Part shown: one piece after another, positions 27,447 to 34,417 of the stretch
How positions within the stretch are numbered: the first letter of the stretch is position 1
Layout of the letters: each line of letters opens with the position of its first letter
Assembly: GCF_020171945.1 (NCBI RefSeq)
Contig: NZ_JAIVAP010000023.1
Span: 1 to 64,000 of the forward strand
DNA from: Bacillus infantis
GTDB lineage: Bacteria; Bacillota; Bacilli; Bacillales; Cytobacillaceae
Reading direction: 5' to 3'
DNA length: 64,000 bases
Position numbers and translations under genes: made by a program
Notes under the pieces: generated by a model
Seen by the model: the letters and a program-made list of their open reading frames with translations, nothing else
Told to the model about the DNA's origin: nothing
The model's database searches: none

Positions 27447-28244
27447 ATGAAAAAGCAATTTGTTATTTTGTTTTATGTCCTGCTGCTTTTTGGAGTGATG
27501 GCAGGGTGTTCGGGTAATGAAGCTGAGGAAGGACAAGAGGGCAACAGTGAAAAGAAAGAGGAATTGACAGTTTCTGCTGCGGCAAGCCTTCAAGATGCTT
27601 TAAATGATATAAAAGCTTCTTTTGAAAAAGAACATCCTAATGTGATAGTCAACTTTAACTTTGGGGGTTCAGGGGCGCTCCAGCAGCAAATATTCCAAGG
27701 AGCACCGGTCGATCTTTTTTTCTCAGCGGCAGAAGACAAATTCGATAAGCTGGTAGAGGATGGGGTAATTGATAGTGCCGACGGATTGGATCTGGTCGGA
27801 AATGACCTTGTGCTGATCGTGCCCGGGAATTCTAATAAAAACATTCAATCGTTTGAAGACCTGGCTAAGGCCGATAAAATCTCAATCGGCACCCCGGAGT
27901 CTGTGCCCGCAGGACAATATGCCAAAGATACTCTGGAATATTTAAATGTATGGAAATCTATCGAAGGCCAGGTCGTTTATGCGAAGGATGTCAGGCAGGT
28001 CCTTACATATGTAGAAACAAACAATGTTGACGCAGGAATCGTCTATAAAACAGATGCCATGGTTTCGCAGAAGGTAAAGATTGCAGCAACTGCGGAAGAG
28101 GATGCCCATGCACCCATTATATATCCTGTGGGTGTGATCAAGGATAGTGCCCATCCTGAAGAAGCGCATTTATTTTACGACTATCTGCAAACTGAAGCTT
28201 CAATGAAAACTTTTGAAAAGTATGGGTTTAAGGGTTTGAAATGA
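27447..28244 (+). CDS. modA: molybdate ABC transporter substrate-binding lipoprotein
   Basis: Extracytoplasmic lipoprotein that binds molybdate or tungstate. It has 265 residues: signal peptide with lipobox V-M-A-G-C, then L-T-V-S-A-A-A-S-L near residue 40 and a G-G-S-G-A-L-Q-Q-Q-I oxyanion-binding loop, typical of ModA. ATG 27447 follows GGAAAGGAAG; an ATG at 27411 would extend the signal peptide without a ribosome binding site. No modB or modC follows; a terminator stands after the stop. Confidence 0.85.
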   Translation: MKKQFVILFYVLLLFGVMAGCSGNEAEEGQEGNSEKKEELTVSAAASLQDALNDIKASFEKEHPNVIVNFNFGGSGALQQQIFQGAPVDLFFSAAEDKFDKLVEDGVIDSADGLDLVGNDLVLIVPGNSNKNIQSFEDLAKADKISIGTPESVPAGQYAKDTLEYLNVWKSIEGQVVYAKDVRQVLTYVETNNVDAGIVYKTDAMVSQKVKIAATAEEDAHAPIIYPVGVIKDSAHPEEAHLFYDYLQTEASMKTFEKYGFKGLK

Positions 28245-28270
28245 ATTGTGAATGAGTTATTTTTGTATTA

Positions 28271-28296
28271 AGCTGCCAAATAAGGCGGCTTTTTTT
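28271..28296 (+). terminator. terminator after modA
   Basis: AGCTGCC, AAATAA, GGCGGCT and a run of six or more T residues. The same AGCTGCC..GGCGGCT stem recurs throughout the accessory regions. Confidence 0.8.
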
Positions 28297-28350
28297 ATGG
28301 CTTAAAGGGCAAAGCTGTTCAAAAATAATCCATAATTCTTATATTTATTT

Positions 28351-28370
28351 ATACCATATGGGGGTATAAT
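28351..28370 (+). promoter_or_regulatory. CsoR-like copper operator overlapping a -10 box
   Basis: TACCATATGGGGGTA within 28352-28366 is close to the B. subtilis CsoR site (TACCCTACGGGGGTA, as I recall it). TATAAT at 28365-28370 overlaps its right end, so binding would block transcription. The -35 region is poor. Confidence 0.6.
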
Positions 28371-28405
28371 GAATAACAGCTAACAATATTGGGGAGTGAA
28401 TGGGA

Positions 28406-28975
28406 ATGAAGAAAAAACTAATTGGTGTTCTTAGCCTTGCAGCAGTTATTGGCTTAAGCGGCTGTGGCAATGATTCAAGCACAGAGAATCATAATAACAA
28501 AGCTGAAGAGGGACAGAGTGATCATTCAGAGCATTCGGGAATGAATCATTCTAATTCCGGGGAAGTGCCTAAAGGGTTAAAAGAAGCAGATGATCCCACA
28601 TATCCAGTCGGGAGCAAGGTTATTTTAGAAGCCGGCCATATGGAAGGAATGGAGGGTGCAGAAGCAGAAATTTCCGGTGCCTATGATACTACAGTTTATG
28701 CCGTTTCTTATACTCCAACAACTGGTGGAGAAAAGGTAGAAAACCATAAGTGGATCATCCAAGAGGATATAAAAGATGCTGGAGATTCTCCATATAAAGC
28801 GGGAGATGAAGTCACTTTGAACGTAAAGCATATGGAAGGAATGGAAGGTGCAAAAGCTGTAATTGATTCAGCTGAAACAACAACTGTTTATATGGTAGAT
28901 TTCACGCCGACAACAGGTGGTGAAAAAGTGAAAAATCACCAGTGGGTCACAGGCGATGAGCTTTCAGCGAAATAG
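28406..28975 (+). CDS. ydhK: YdhK-like DUF1541 lipoprotein, probable copper-responsive
   Basis: Secreted lipoprotein of 189 residues: signal peptide with lipobox L-S-G-C, a His-rich linker (H-S-E-H-S-G-M-N-H), then two DUF1541 repeats of about 60 residues. Each repeat has a Met/His motif H-M-E-G-M-E-G-A and a T-P-T-T-G-G-E-K-V end, suggesting metal binding at the cell surface. ATG 28406 is nine bases after GGGGAG. The CsoR-like operator at 28351 supports a copper role; this is inference. Confidence 0.75.
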   Translation: MKKKLIGVLSLAAVIGLSGCGNDSSTENHNNKAEEGQSDHSEHSGMNHSNSGEVPKGLKEADDPTYPVGSKVILEAGHMEGMEGAEAEISGAYDTTVYAVSYTPTTGGEKVENHKWIIQEDIKDAGDSPYKAGDEVTLNVKHMEGMEGAKAVIDSAETTTVYMVDFTPTTGGEKVKNHQWVTGDELSAK

Positions 28976-29004
28976 GGTTTTCTATACGAACGGGTTTTTA
29001 GATC

Positions 29005-29028
29005 AGCTGCCGGATTTGGGCGGCTTTT
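29005..29028 (+). terminator. hairpin/terminator after ydhK
   Basis: AGCTGCC, GGATTTG, GGCGGCT then a T-rich tract; belongs to the recurrent GATCAGCTGCC hairpin family. Confidence 0.65.
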
Positions 29029-29056
29029 CTTATTTTGAAGGGGAGGAGCAACATTC

Positions 29057-29204
29057 GAGCCAAGGGGACAGACCCCTTGGCTCTTTTTCTCGAAACCGGG
29101 CCAGGGGGTCTGTCCCCTTGGTATCAAAAATCATTTAGAGCCAAGGGGACAGGTCCCTTGGCTCTTTTTTATGAAATTGGGCCAGGGGACCTGTCCCGCT
29201 GGCT
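29057..29204. repeat. GGGGACAG-family repeat, copies 5 and 6 in tandem
   Basis: Copy 5 (29057-29121) uses the ACAGACCCC core and copy 6 (29137-29204) the ACAGGTCCC core. Each has a GAGCCAAGGG hairpin with T-run, then an inverted arm. They separate the convergent ydhK-like and DUF4362 genes. Confidence 0.88.
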
Positions 29205-29220
29205 CCATGGAGTGTAGCCG

Positions 29221-29622
29221 CTAATTATTAATAATGTAGGTCACATGTATGACGTCTTCCTTGTCTTTACATCCTTCTAACTGATAAATGGTTTGATTAT
29301 TTTTGTCTAATTTCTTTATGCTTTCACACACATCTTCTTTTACTAATTGATCCCCAAATTCATCTTCTCTTGTATCCTTTATCGAGGTTAGTTGACCGTT
29401 GGAATAGTTTAAGTCATGAATAATCGGATCGCCTTCGTCTGTGTAATTTACTACCCGGACTTCACTGTCCTTATTCATAGAAACATCTTCAATAAATTCC
29501 TCAAGTAAACTAAGATTCTCAATCTGTCCGTGAGTATTGACTACATCATGCTTAGAAGGAGAATATTCGCCACAGCCTGAAAGAAAAAATAGCAATAAAA
29601 AGCTCATAAATAATTTCCTCAT
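29221..29622 (-). CDS. DUF4362 lipoprotein
   Basis: Surface lipoprotein of 133 residues with a short signal peptide and lipobox L-S-G-C. The mature part has R-V-V-N-Y-T-D-E-G-D-P-I-I-H-D-L and two later cysteines (V-C-E-S-I, E-G-C-K-D), matching DUF4362 proteins of Bacillus. GGGAGTGATT precedes the start on the minus strand. Function unknown. Confidence 0.72.
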   Translation of the reverse strand: MRKLFMSFLLLFFLSGCGEYSPSKHDVVNTHGQIENLSLLEEFIEDVSMNKDSEVRVVNYTDEGDPIIHDLNYSNGQLTSIKDTREDEFGDQLVKEDVCESIKKLDKNNQTIYQLEGCKDKEDVIHVTYIINN

Positions 29623-29869
29623 TTAATCACTCCCTAACAGTAAGATGCCATCAATTATTGCGTATCAATAGATTGTCATTGAACAAGTGATCCAGCTTTT
29701 CTTTATAGTTTCTCGAAGACCAGCTGACGAGCCAGGCAGCTGCTCTTCCTTCATAAGTGGGACGGATTTTTGAAAAAGGGAAAAATTTGAAACTCTTTCA
29801 CCGAGTTAACCGTATAATATATAAGGATATTATAAACATATATTGAATTTTCAGATAGGCGGTTTTGCT

Positions 29870-30304
29870 ATGTACGTATATGGTGTTGAACCTGCTATTG
29901 GAGCGAGACTAGCCTTATTTTTAGCGATCAATCTAATTTTGTTATTTAGCTTCAATATGTTAGCAAGAAAGTGGTTTAAAGTAGAGAAGAAGAAATTCTT
30001 TTCTTATAACCATGTGAACGATAAACATATGAAGATTGATTGGACAATCAGGCTTACATCAATGGCCAGCATTTTGGTGGGATATGCAATAAACATCACA
30101 AGAGACCCATCAGACTGGTATTGGTTTTTACAGCCGTGGTTTTTCCTTCCTGTTTTTATCGTCATTTCTCAAACAGTTACAGCAGTCATGGAAAAGAAAT
30201 ATGCCCAGAATCCCAATGCCTATAAAGTAACACTCAGTGAGTTAATATTTATACTTATATTGTTCTTTACACTATACCAGACAGATTTTTGGGGATTAGG
30301 GTGA
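29870..30304 (+). CDS. DUF4181 membrane protein
   Basis: A 144-residue protein with four membrane segments. K-V-E-K-K-K-F-F-S-Y-N-H-V-N-D between segments one and two is the DUF4181 signature. ATG 29870 follows AGGCGG by eight bases; an upstream TTG at 29843 is not supported. The ~220 bases before it contain an AT-rich dyad (ATAATAT..ATATTAT) but no clear promoter. Function unknown. Confidence 0.7.
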   Translation: MYVYGVEPAIGARLALFLAINLILLFSFNMLARKWFKVEKKKFFSYNHVNDKHMKIDWTIRLTSMASILVGYAINITRDPSDWYWFLQPWFFLPVFIVISQTVTAVMEKKYAQNPNAYKVTLSELIFILILFFTLYQTDFWGLG

Positions 30305-30367
30305 GCCAGGGGGACAGGTACCTTGGCTCTTTTTGAAACTGGGCCAGGGGACCTGTCCCCCTGGCTC
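30303..30367. repeat. GGGGACAG-family repeat, copy 7
   Basis: GAGCCAGGGGGACAGGTACC..TTGGCTC with T-run, then GGGCCAGGGGACCTGTCCCC. It begins at the stop codon of the DUF4181 gene and ends a few bases before the ribosome binding site of the next gene. Confidence 0.85.
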
Positions 30368-30377
30368 CAAGAGGAGG

Positions 30378-30863
30378 GTGATTTTTATTAGGAAAGCGGT
30401 TCAATTTTTTATGATTGTTTCTATTTTGGGTCTGTTTGGCTGCTCGAAAAATCACATTAAGGACAATGATGTCTTAGAGATGCTGAAAATATATAAAAAG
30501 GGACAGTATACAATTGAGGAGCCCTCTGACCCACCCATAAATGATGAAATAGTTGAACGTGTAAAACCATATTTAAGCGAGAGAGCCCTGGAGAAACTGA
30601 ATGCAGATCGTGTCTTCAGCATTGCACCGGATATTGCGTCTAACACAAACAAATCTATTAAAGTGAACGGTGTTCAGATTAAAGAGCTGGAGAAAAATGA
30701 AGATGGTACAGCTGATTATACTTATACTATAGAAATCCAGCTCGGCGAAGGGGTTAATGCGGAAGTCATTAAAAACAATGGACAATTAACCGTTTCATCT
30801 GAAGATGGCTTGAAAATTATTAGGGACTGGGAAGAAAAAGATCAATTTAAGAAGTTTTATTAA
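30378..30863 (+). CDS. small lipoprotein of unknown function
   Basis: Product of about 160 residues: signal peptide with lipobox L-F-G-C, then an acidic soluble domain. Family not recognised. The start is unclear. GAGGAGGGTGAT at 30371-30382 is a near-complete anti-rRNA match, but the GTG inside it (30378) has no spacing, and the best-spaced in-frame codon is ATT at 30387. The next ATG would remove the charged part of the signal peptide. Follows a GGGGACAG repeat directly. Confidence 0.55.
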   Translation: MIFIRKAVQFFMIVSILGLFGCSKNHIKDNDVLEMLKIYKKGQYTIEEPSDPPINDEIVERVKPYLSERALEKLNADRVFSIAPDIASNTNKSIKVNGVQIKELEKNEDGTADYTYTIEIQLGEGVNAEVIKNNGQLTVSSEDGLKIIRDWEEKDQFKKFY

Positions 30864-30867
30864 AGAT

Positions 30868-30893
30868 CAGCTGCCAAACCAGGCGGCTTTTTT
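30868..30893 (+). terminator. hairpin/terminator of the GATCAGCTGCC family
   Basis: AGCTGCC, AAACCA, GGCGGCT and a T-run directly after the lipoprotein stop; AGTTTTCTTCAACGAGAAGG downstream resembles the right half of the junction element. Confidence 0.7.
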
Positions 30894-30980
30894 GATTTCC
30901 CAAAGTAGCAGTTTTCTTCAACGAGAAGGTAAATATTGTATTTCTATAGAAGTTAGTAAGTAGGAATGAGAGGGGGAAAT

Positions 30981-31382
30981 ATGATGAACTTAACAATAAT
31001 TAAGAGTGTTAGAACTAATAATTTCAAAGATGAGGCTATTATGCAAAAGATATCAGAAATGTGGAAAGAGGCATCAAGTATTTTGAGGAACCATGAAGAG
31101 GTCAAGTATGGCCTGTACTATGATTACGAAAGTGATTATAAAGGCGATTATACATTAAGTGCAGCCATAGAAAGCAGTGATAACAATCCCGGTGTTAAAA
31201 TTCCAAACACAACTAAATATGAAATCTTTGAAGTGGACACATTAGATGAATTTGGGATACTTAACGCTTGGAGAGAGATATGGGATCGTGAGGAAAAAGG
31301 AGAATTGAAAAGAGCTTATTCATACGACTTTGAAAAGTATTACCCAAATGGACAAATTGAAATTCATATAGCTACTAAATAA
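30981..31382 (+). CDS. GyrI-like effector-binding domain protein
   Basis: Soluble protein of about 133 residues resembling the stand-alone GyrI/YdeE effector-binding domain. It has an N-terminal S-V-R-T-N-N-F-K-D, a Y-D-Y-E-S-D-Y-K-G-D-Y segment, a central Y-E-I-F-E-V-D-T and a C-terminal F-E-K-Y-Y-P-N-G-x-I-E-I-H-I. Such proteins bind small amphipathic ligands; no DNA-binding part is present. GAGAGGGGG precedes two adjacent ATGs (30981, 30984), either of which may be used. Confidence 0.7.
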   Translation: MMNLTIIKSVRTNNFKDEAIMQKISEMWKEASSILRNHEEVKYGLYYDYESDYKGDYTLSAAIESSDNNPGVKIPNTTKYEIFEVDTLDEFGILNAWREIWDREEKGELKRAYSYDFEKYYPNGQIEIHIATK

Positions 31383-31423
31383 CCTATGATGCTTATAAAT
31401 CGTGTCGGTTTAGTAGAAAGGGT

Positions 31424-31488
31424 AAACCAGGGGGACAGGTCCCTTGGCTCAGTTTTAAAAAGAGCCAAGGGACCTGTCCCCGTGGCTC
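31424..31488. repeat. GGGGACAG-family repeat, copy 8
   Basis: AACCAGGGGGACAGGTCCC..TTGGCTC, a short A/T spacer, then GAGCCAAGGGACCTGTCCCC. Intergenic. Confidence 0.83.
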
Positions 31489-31529
31489 GTTCAACAAGCA
31501 TGTGAGCAGTTTGATATGTACAAGTAAGG

Positions 31530-31558
31530 TCTCAGGATTAATTTCCTGAGATTTTTTT
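31530..31558 (+). terminator. rho-independent terminator
   Basis: TCTCAGG, an eight-base loop, CCTGAGA and seven T residues. It isolates the yxlEFG-like operon from upstream transcription. Confidence 0.78.
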
Positions 31559-31571
31559 ATTTTTTCGAAAG

Positions 31572-31597
31572 TGAACGATTAGAGGAAAGTAATCGTC
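31572..31597 (+). promoter_or_regulatory. candidate ECF promoter of sigma-Y type
   Basis: TGAACG at 31572-31577, a 16-base spacer and CGTC at 31594-31597 match the B. subtilis sigma-Y promoter consensus (TGAACG-N16-CGTC). It lies 35 bases before a gene set homologous to yxlEFG, which in B. subtilis is transcribed by sigma-Y. Confidence 0.7.
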
Positions 31598-31631
31598 TTA
31601 AAAGTAAATAAACAATTAGGTGGAGAAAAAA

Positions 31632-31835
31632 ATGAATGAACTTTTAAATGCAATTCCATGGGGAGCGATTGCGCCAATTCTTGTTTTACAGCTGATTCTG
31701 ATGATTGCCGCATTAGTTTCTTGTATCAGAGAAGAAAAAACGAACGGACCCAAATGGCTGTGGATCCTTATTATTCTCTTGATCAACATAATAGGACCAG
31801 TGCTTTATTTTGTTGTTGGAAGGAGAAATGATTAA
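31632..31835 (+). CDS. yxlE: YxlE-like small membrane protein (PLDc_N domain)
   Basis: A 67-residue protein with two membrane segments and the PLDc_N signature (W-x-x-I-x-P-I-L-x-L-Q, then K-W-L-W-I-L-I-I-L-L-I-N-I-I-G-P-V-L-Y-F). ATG 31632 follows GGTGGAG. In B. subtilis YxlE counteracts YxlC/YxlD control of sigma-Y, and the same order yxlE-yxlF-yxlG is kept here. No sigY, yxlC or yxlD is seen in the window. Confidence 0.75.
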   Translation: MNELLNAIPWGAIAPILVLQLILMIAALVSCIREEKTNGPKWLWILIILLINIIGPVLYFVVGRRND

Positions 31836-32740
31836 TGGAGTTATTGAAGGCAAGCGATTTAGTAAAAAGATATGGAAACACGGACGCTGTTAAAGGAATC
31901 AATTTTCATATTGAAGAAGGCAGGTGCGTTTCATTACTTGGACCTAATGGAGCAGGAAAAACAACGACGTTAAAAATGCTGTCCGGATTGCTGGAGCCGA
32001 CTTCAGGGAGTATTGATTTTAAAGGTGGAAAAGCAAAGGATTTAAGGCAGTTTATTGGCTATTTACCTCAATATCCTGCTTTCTTTAATTGGATGAGCGG
32101 AAAGGAATTTCTGGTTTTCGCAGGGCAATTAGCAAAGCTGAATCGGAAAGAAGCAGAAAAAAGAAGTGAAGAATTGCTTGAACGAGTGGGCCTGAGGGAT
32201 GCGAAGAAAAGAAAAATAAGGGGTTATTCCGGCGGAATGAAGCAGCGCCTCGGATTGGCGCAGGCACTGATTCATCGTCCGAAACTGCTTATTTTAGATG
32301 AGCCTGTTTCAGCACTTGATCCACTCGGAAGACGGGAGGTATTGGACATGATGAGAGAGATTAAAGAGGAAACCACCATTCTCTTCTCAACTCATGTCCT
32401 TCACGATGCAGAAGAAATAAGTGATGATATTCTTATCATGCATGATGGGGAAATTGCGGTATCAGGCAGCCTGGCAAGTGTAATGGCAGAGTATCGGCAG
32501 CCTATTTTACAAATTGAATTCGAATCACAGGCTGCCGATTGGCTAAAGAGCATAGCAGGTTATGGCTTTGTATCTGAAGTGAACATCCAGGGCAATAAAG
32601 CCAGCATAGTATTAAACGATATGGTAAACGGGAAGCAAACATTATTGAAAGATATCGTGGACAGAAAACTTCCGATCCGCAGGTTTGAGGTTTCTCAAAC
32701 TACATTAGAGGATTTATTTATGAAGGTGGTGAAGCTATGA
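31835..32740 (+). CDS. yxlF: YxlF-like ABC transporter ATP-binding protein
   Basis: ATPase of 301 residues with Walker A GPNGAGKTT near residue 37, signature YSGGMKQRL, Walker B LLILDEPVS and switch His in FSTHVLHD. The C-terminal ~90 residues form the regulatory extension. Its ATG overlaps the TAA of the yxlE-like gene. It pairs with the permease at 32737. In B. subtilis the equivalent genes are linked to sigma-Y; the substrate is not established. Confidence 0.8.
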   Translation: MELLKASDLVKRYGNTDAVKGINFHIEEGRCVSLLGPNGAGKTTTLKMLSGLLEPTSGSIDFKGGKAKDLRQFIGYLPQYPAFFNWMSGKEFLVFAGQLAKLNRKEAEKRSEELLERVGLRDAKKRKIRGYSGGMKQRLGLAQALIHRPKLLILDEPVSALDPLGRREVLDMMREIKEETTILFSTHVLHDAEEISDDILIMHDGEIAVSGSLASVMAEYRQPILQIEFESQAADWLKSIAGYGFVSEVNIQGNKASIVLNDMVNGKQTLLKDIVDRKLPIRRFEVSQTTLEDLFMKVVKL

Positions 32741-33516
32741 CACAATGGACTGTTCTTTATCGAAAAGAAATGCTGGAAATGGCGCGGAATTATAAAATCT
32801 TATGGATTCCCATTGTCTTTATTTTGCTGGGGGTGATGCAGCCGGTTAGCTCGTATTATATGCCGGAAATTTTAGATACTTTTGGCGGCCTTCCAGAAGG
32901 TACAATCCTTGAAATTCCTGTTCCAACCGGGGCAGAAGTATTAATGTCGGTTCTATCCAATTATGGGATGCTTGGCGTCCTTATCGTTGTTTTGAGTGCA
33001 ATGGGTGTCGTTTCCGCTGAAAGACAGAGCGGGGCAGCAGGTATGATCATGATTAAACCAGTTCCTTATTCCTCTTACATATTATCGAAATGGGCCGGGT
33101 TACTTACAATTACACTTCTTTCATTGTCTATCGGATATGCAGCTTCCTGGTATTATACGAGCTTACTTATTGAAACAGTCGCTTTTGGGCAGGTTTTTCA
33201 AAGTGCAGCAATCTACAGCGTATGGTTAATTTTTGTTGTTACACTCACACTTTTTTTTAGTACGGTCATGAAAGGAAATGCCAGTATCGCTTTTGTTACC
33301 ATTATTGTGGTCTTTGCCATTTCGACGGCTACAAGCTTTCTGGGAAAGAATATGAAATGGAGTCCGGCCGCAATGACTGAGCACACAGGGCAGGTCTTGC
33401 TGTCAGGAGAACTGGATTCCAGTTTCTTGCCAGCCTTAATAACAACCATTGCTATTATCATCATCATTCTCATCTCATCCATACAAATCTTTAAGCAAAA
33501 AGAGCTTTTGGAATGA
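32737..33516 (+). CDS. yxlG: YxlG-like ABC-2 permease
   Basis: Membrane permease of 259 residues with six hydrophobic segments: one near residue 20, a second near 90 after a long extracellular loop, and four more toward the C-terminus. The motif V-S-A-E-R-Q-S-G-A-A-G follows segment two. The ATG overlaps the ATPase stop by four bases (ATGA). Forms an export complex with the YxlF-like ATPase. Confidence 0.78.
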   Translation: MTQWTVLYRKEMLEMARNYKILWIPIVFILLGVMQPVSSYYMPEILDTFGGLPEGTILEIPVPTGAEVLMSVLSNYGMLGVLIVVLSAMGVVSAERQSGAAGMIMIKPVPYSSYILSKWAGLLTITLLSLSIGYAASWYYTSLLIETVAFGQVFQSAAIYSVWLIFVVTLTLFFSTVMKGNASIAFVTIIVVFAISTATSFLGKNMKWSPAAMTEHTGQVLLSGELDSSFLPALITTIAIIIIILISSIQIFKQKELLE

Positions 33517-33580
33517 GCCAAGGGGTCAGGTCCCTTGGCTCGTTTTGAGGCTTTGGGCCATGGGACCTGTCCCGGGGGCC
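33515..33580. repeat. GGGGACAG-family repeat, copy 9
   Basis: GAGCCAAGGGGTCAGGTCCC..TTGGCTC, T-rich spacer, then GGGCCATGGGACCTGTCCCGG. Overlaps the stop of the yxlG-like gene and is the last copy seen. Confidence 0.83.
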
Positions 33581-33623
33581 TCTGGAACACATCACTCAAA
33601 CTATAAATAGCTTGTATAAAATT

Positions 33624-33646
33624 AGCTGTCAATAAAGGCAGCTTTT
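33624..33646 (+). terminator. AGCTG(T/C)C hairpin
   Basis: AGCTGTC, AATAAA, GGCAGCT then TTTT; another member of the recurrent hairpin set. Confidence 0.55.
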
Positions 33647-33672
33647 ATTATTATAGAAGGGTAGGATGCTGA

Positions 33673-33858
33673 ATGTGGTGGAGAATACCTTTATATTTTA
33701 GCGTGATTCTACTCTTTTCTTACCTATTATTTAATCTGATTGCTTATATAGTTCCAGACAGTCCAACAGCAACAGAAGTATTATTGCTGTTGTTAACTAT
33801 ACAAATGTCTTTTATTATTTCAATTCAAATATATTTGATTCGAAAAGGGAAAAAATAG
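33673..33858 (+). CDS. small hydrophobic protein, two membrane segments
   Basis: A 61-residue product, nearly all hydrophobic, with two predicted membrane helices and a basic C-terminal tail (R-K-G-K-K). An AGGATG sequence precedes the ATG, which is a weak ribosome binding site. Family not recognised. Could be a genuine micro-protein of the accessory region; coding evidence is modest. Confidence 0.45.
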   Translation: MWWRIPLYFSVILLFSYLLFNLIAYIVPDSPTATEVLLLLLTIQMSFIISIQIYLIRKGKK

Positions 33859-33904
33859 GAGGTTAATTTTCAAGAGAATAAATTCCTCCAGATGGAGTGT
33901 TGAT

Positions 33905-34336
33905 GTGATAAGGAAACTAATATTCTCTAGTATTCTATTCTTTAGTGTACTGGAATATATATTGATCTTACTTATGATTGATAAATATGGAGATATTATG
34001 TGGATTGGTAAAATATCATATTGCTTAATCTATATCATAATCTTTAATATCATCCTTTTCATAAGGTCCAAACAAAGAATTGAGAATTTGACTGAAACAA
34101 CAATATCTTGTGTAATCTTACTGATCATACCAATATCAATATTTATATTTAAACCCGATTTTACGGTAGAGAAAGCTCTATGTTTTTTAGAAGATAGACA
34201 GCAAGAGTCATTAGTGTATACACATTTTCAAAAGTACAATAATGAGAAAGTCTACGTTTTTTATTCTGAACGAACAGAAGAGAGGTATTTTTTTAATCCT
34301 TATAATGGTGATCTTGGAGATTTTAAAAATGATTAG
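33905..34336 (+). CDS. membrane protein of unknown function
   Basis: A 143-residue product with three to four hydrophobic helices in the first 100 residues and a soluble, aromatic-rich C-terminus (Y-V-F-Y-S-E-R-T-E-E-R-Y-F-F). The GTG start follows GGAG by seven bases. Not recognised. AT-rich like its neighbours. Confidence 0.5.
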   Translation: MIRKLIFSSILFFSVLEYILILLMIDKYGDIMWIGKISYCLIYIIIFNIILFIRSKQRIENLTETTISCVILLIIPISIFIFKPDFTVEKALCFLEDRQQESLVYTHFQKYNNEKVYVFYSERTEERYFFNPYNGDLGDFKND

Positions 34337-34417
34337 TTAATGGGCCTAGACTGGGTTTAAAATCAGATCAGGCTTACTATAGTAAAATTACACAAAAACA
34401 TCATAGAGGAGATATAA

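Noticed and set aside
29823-29845. AT-rich dyad before the DUF4181 gene as a promoter/operator
   Set aside because: -35 to -10 spacing is about 20 bases and the dyad is all A/T; could arise by chance.
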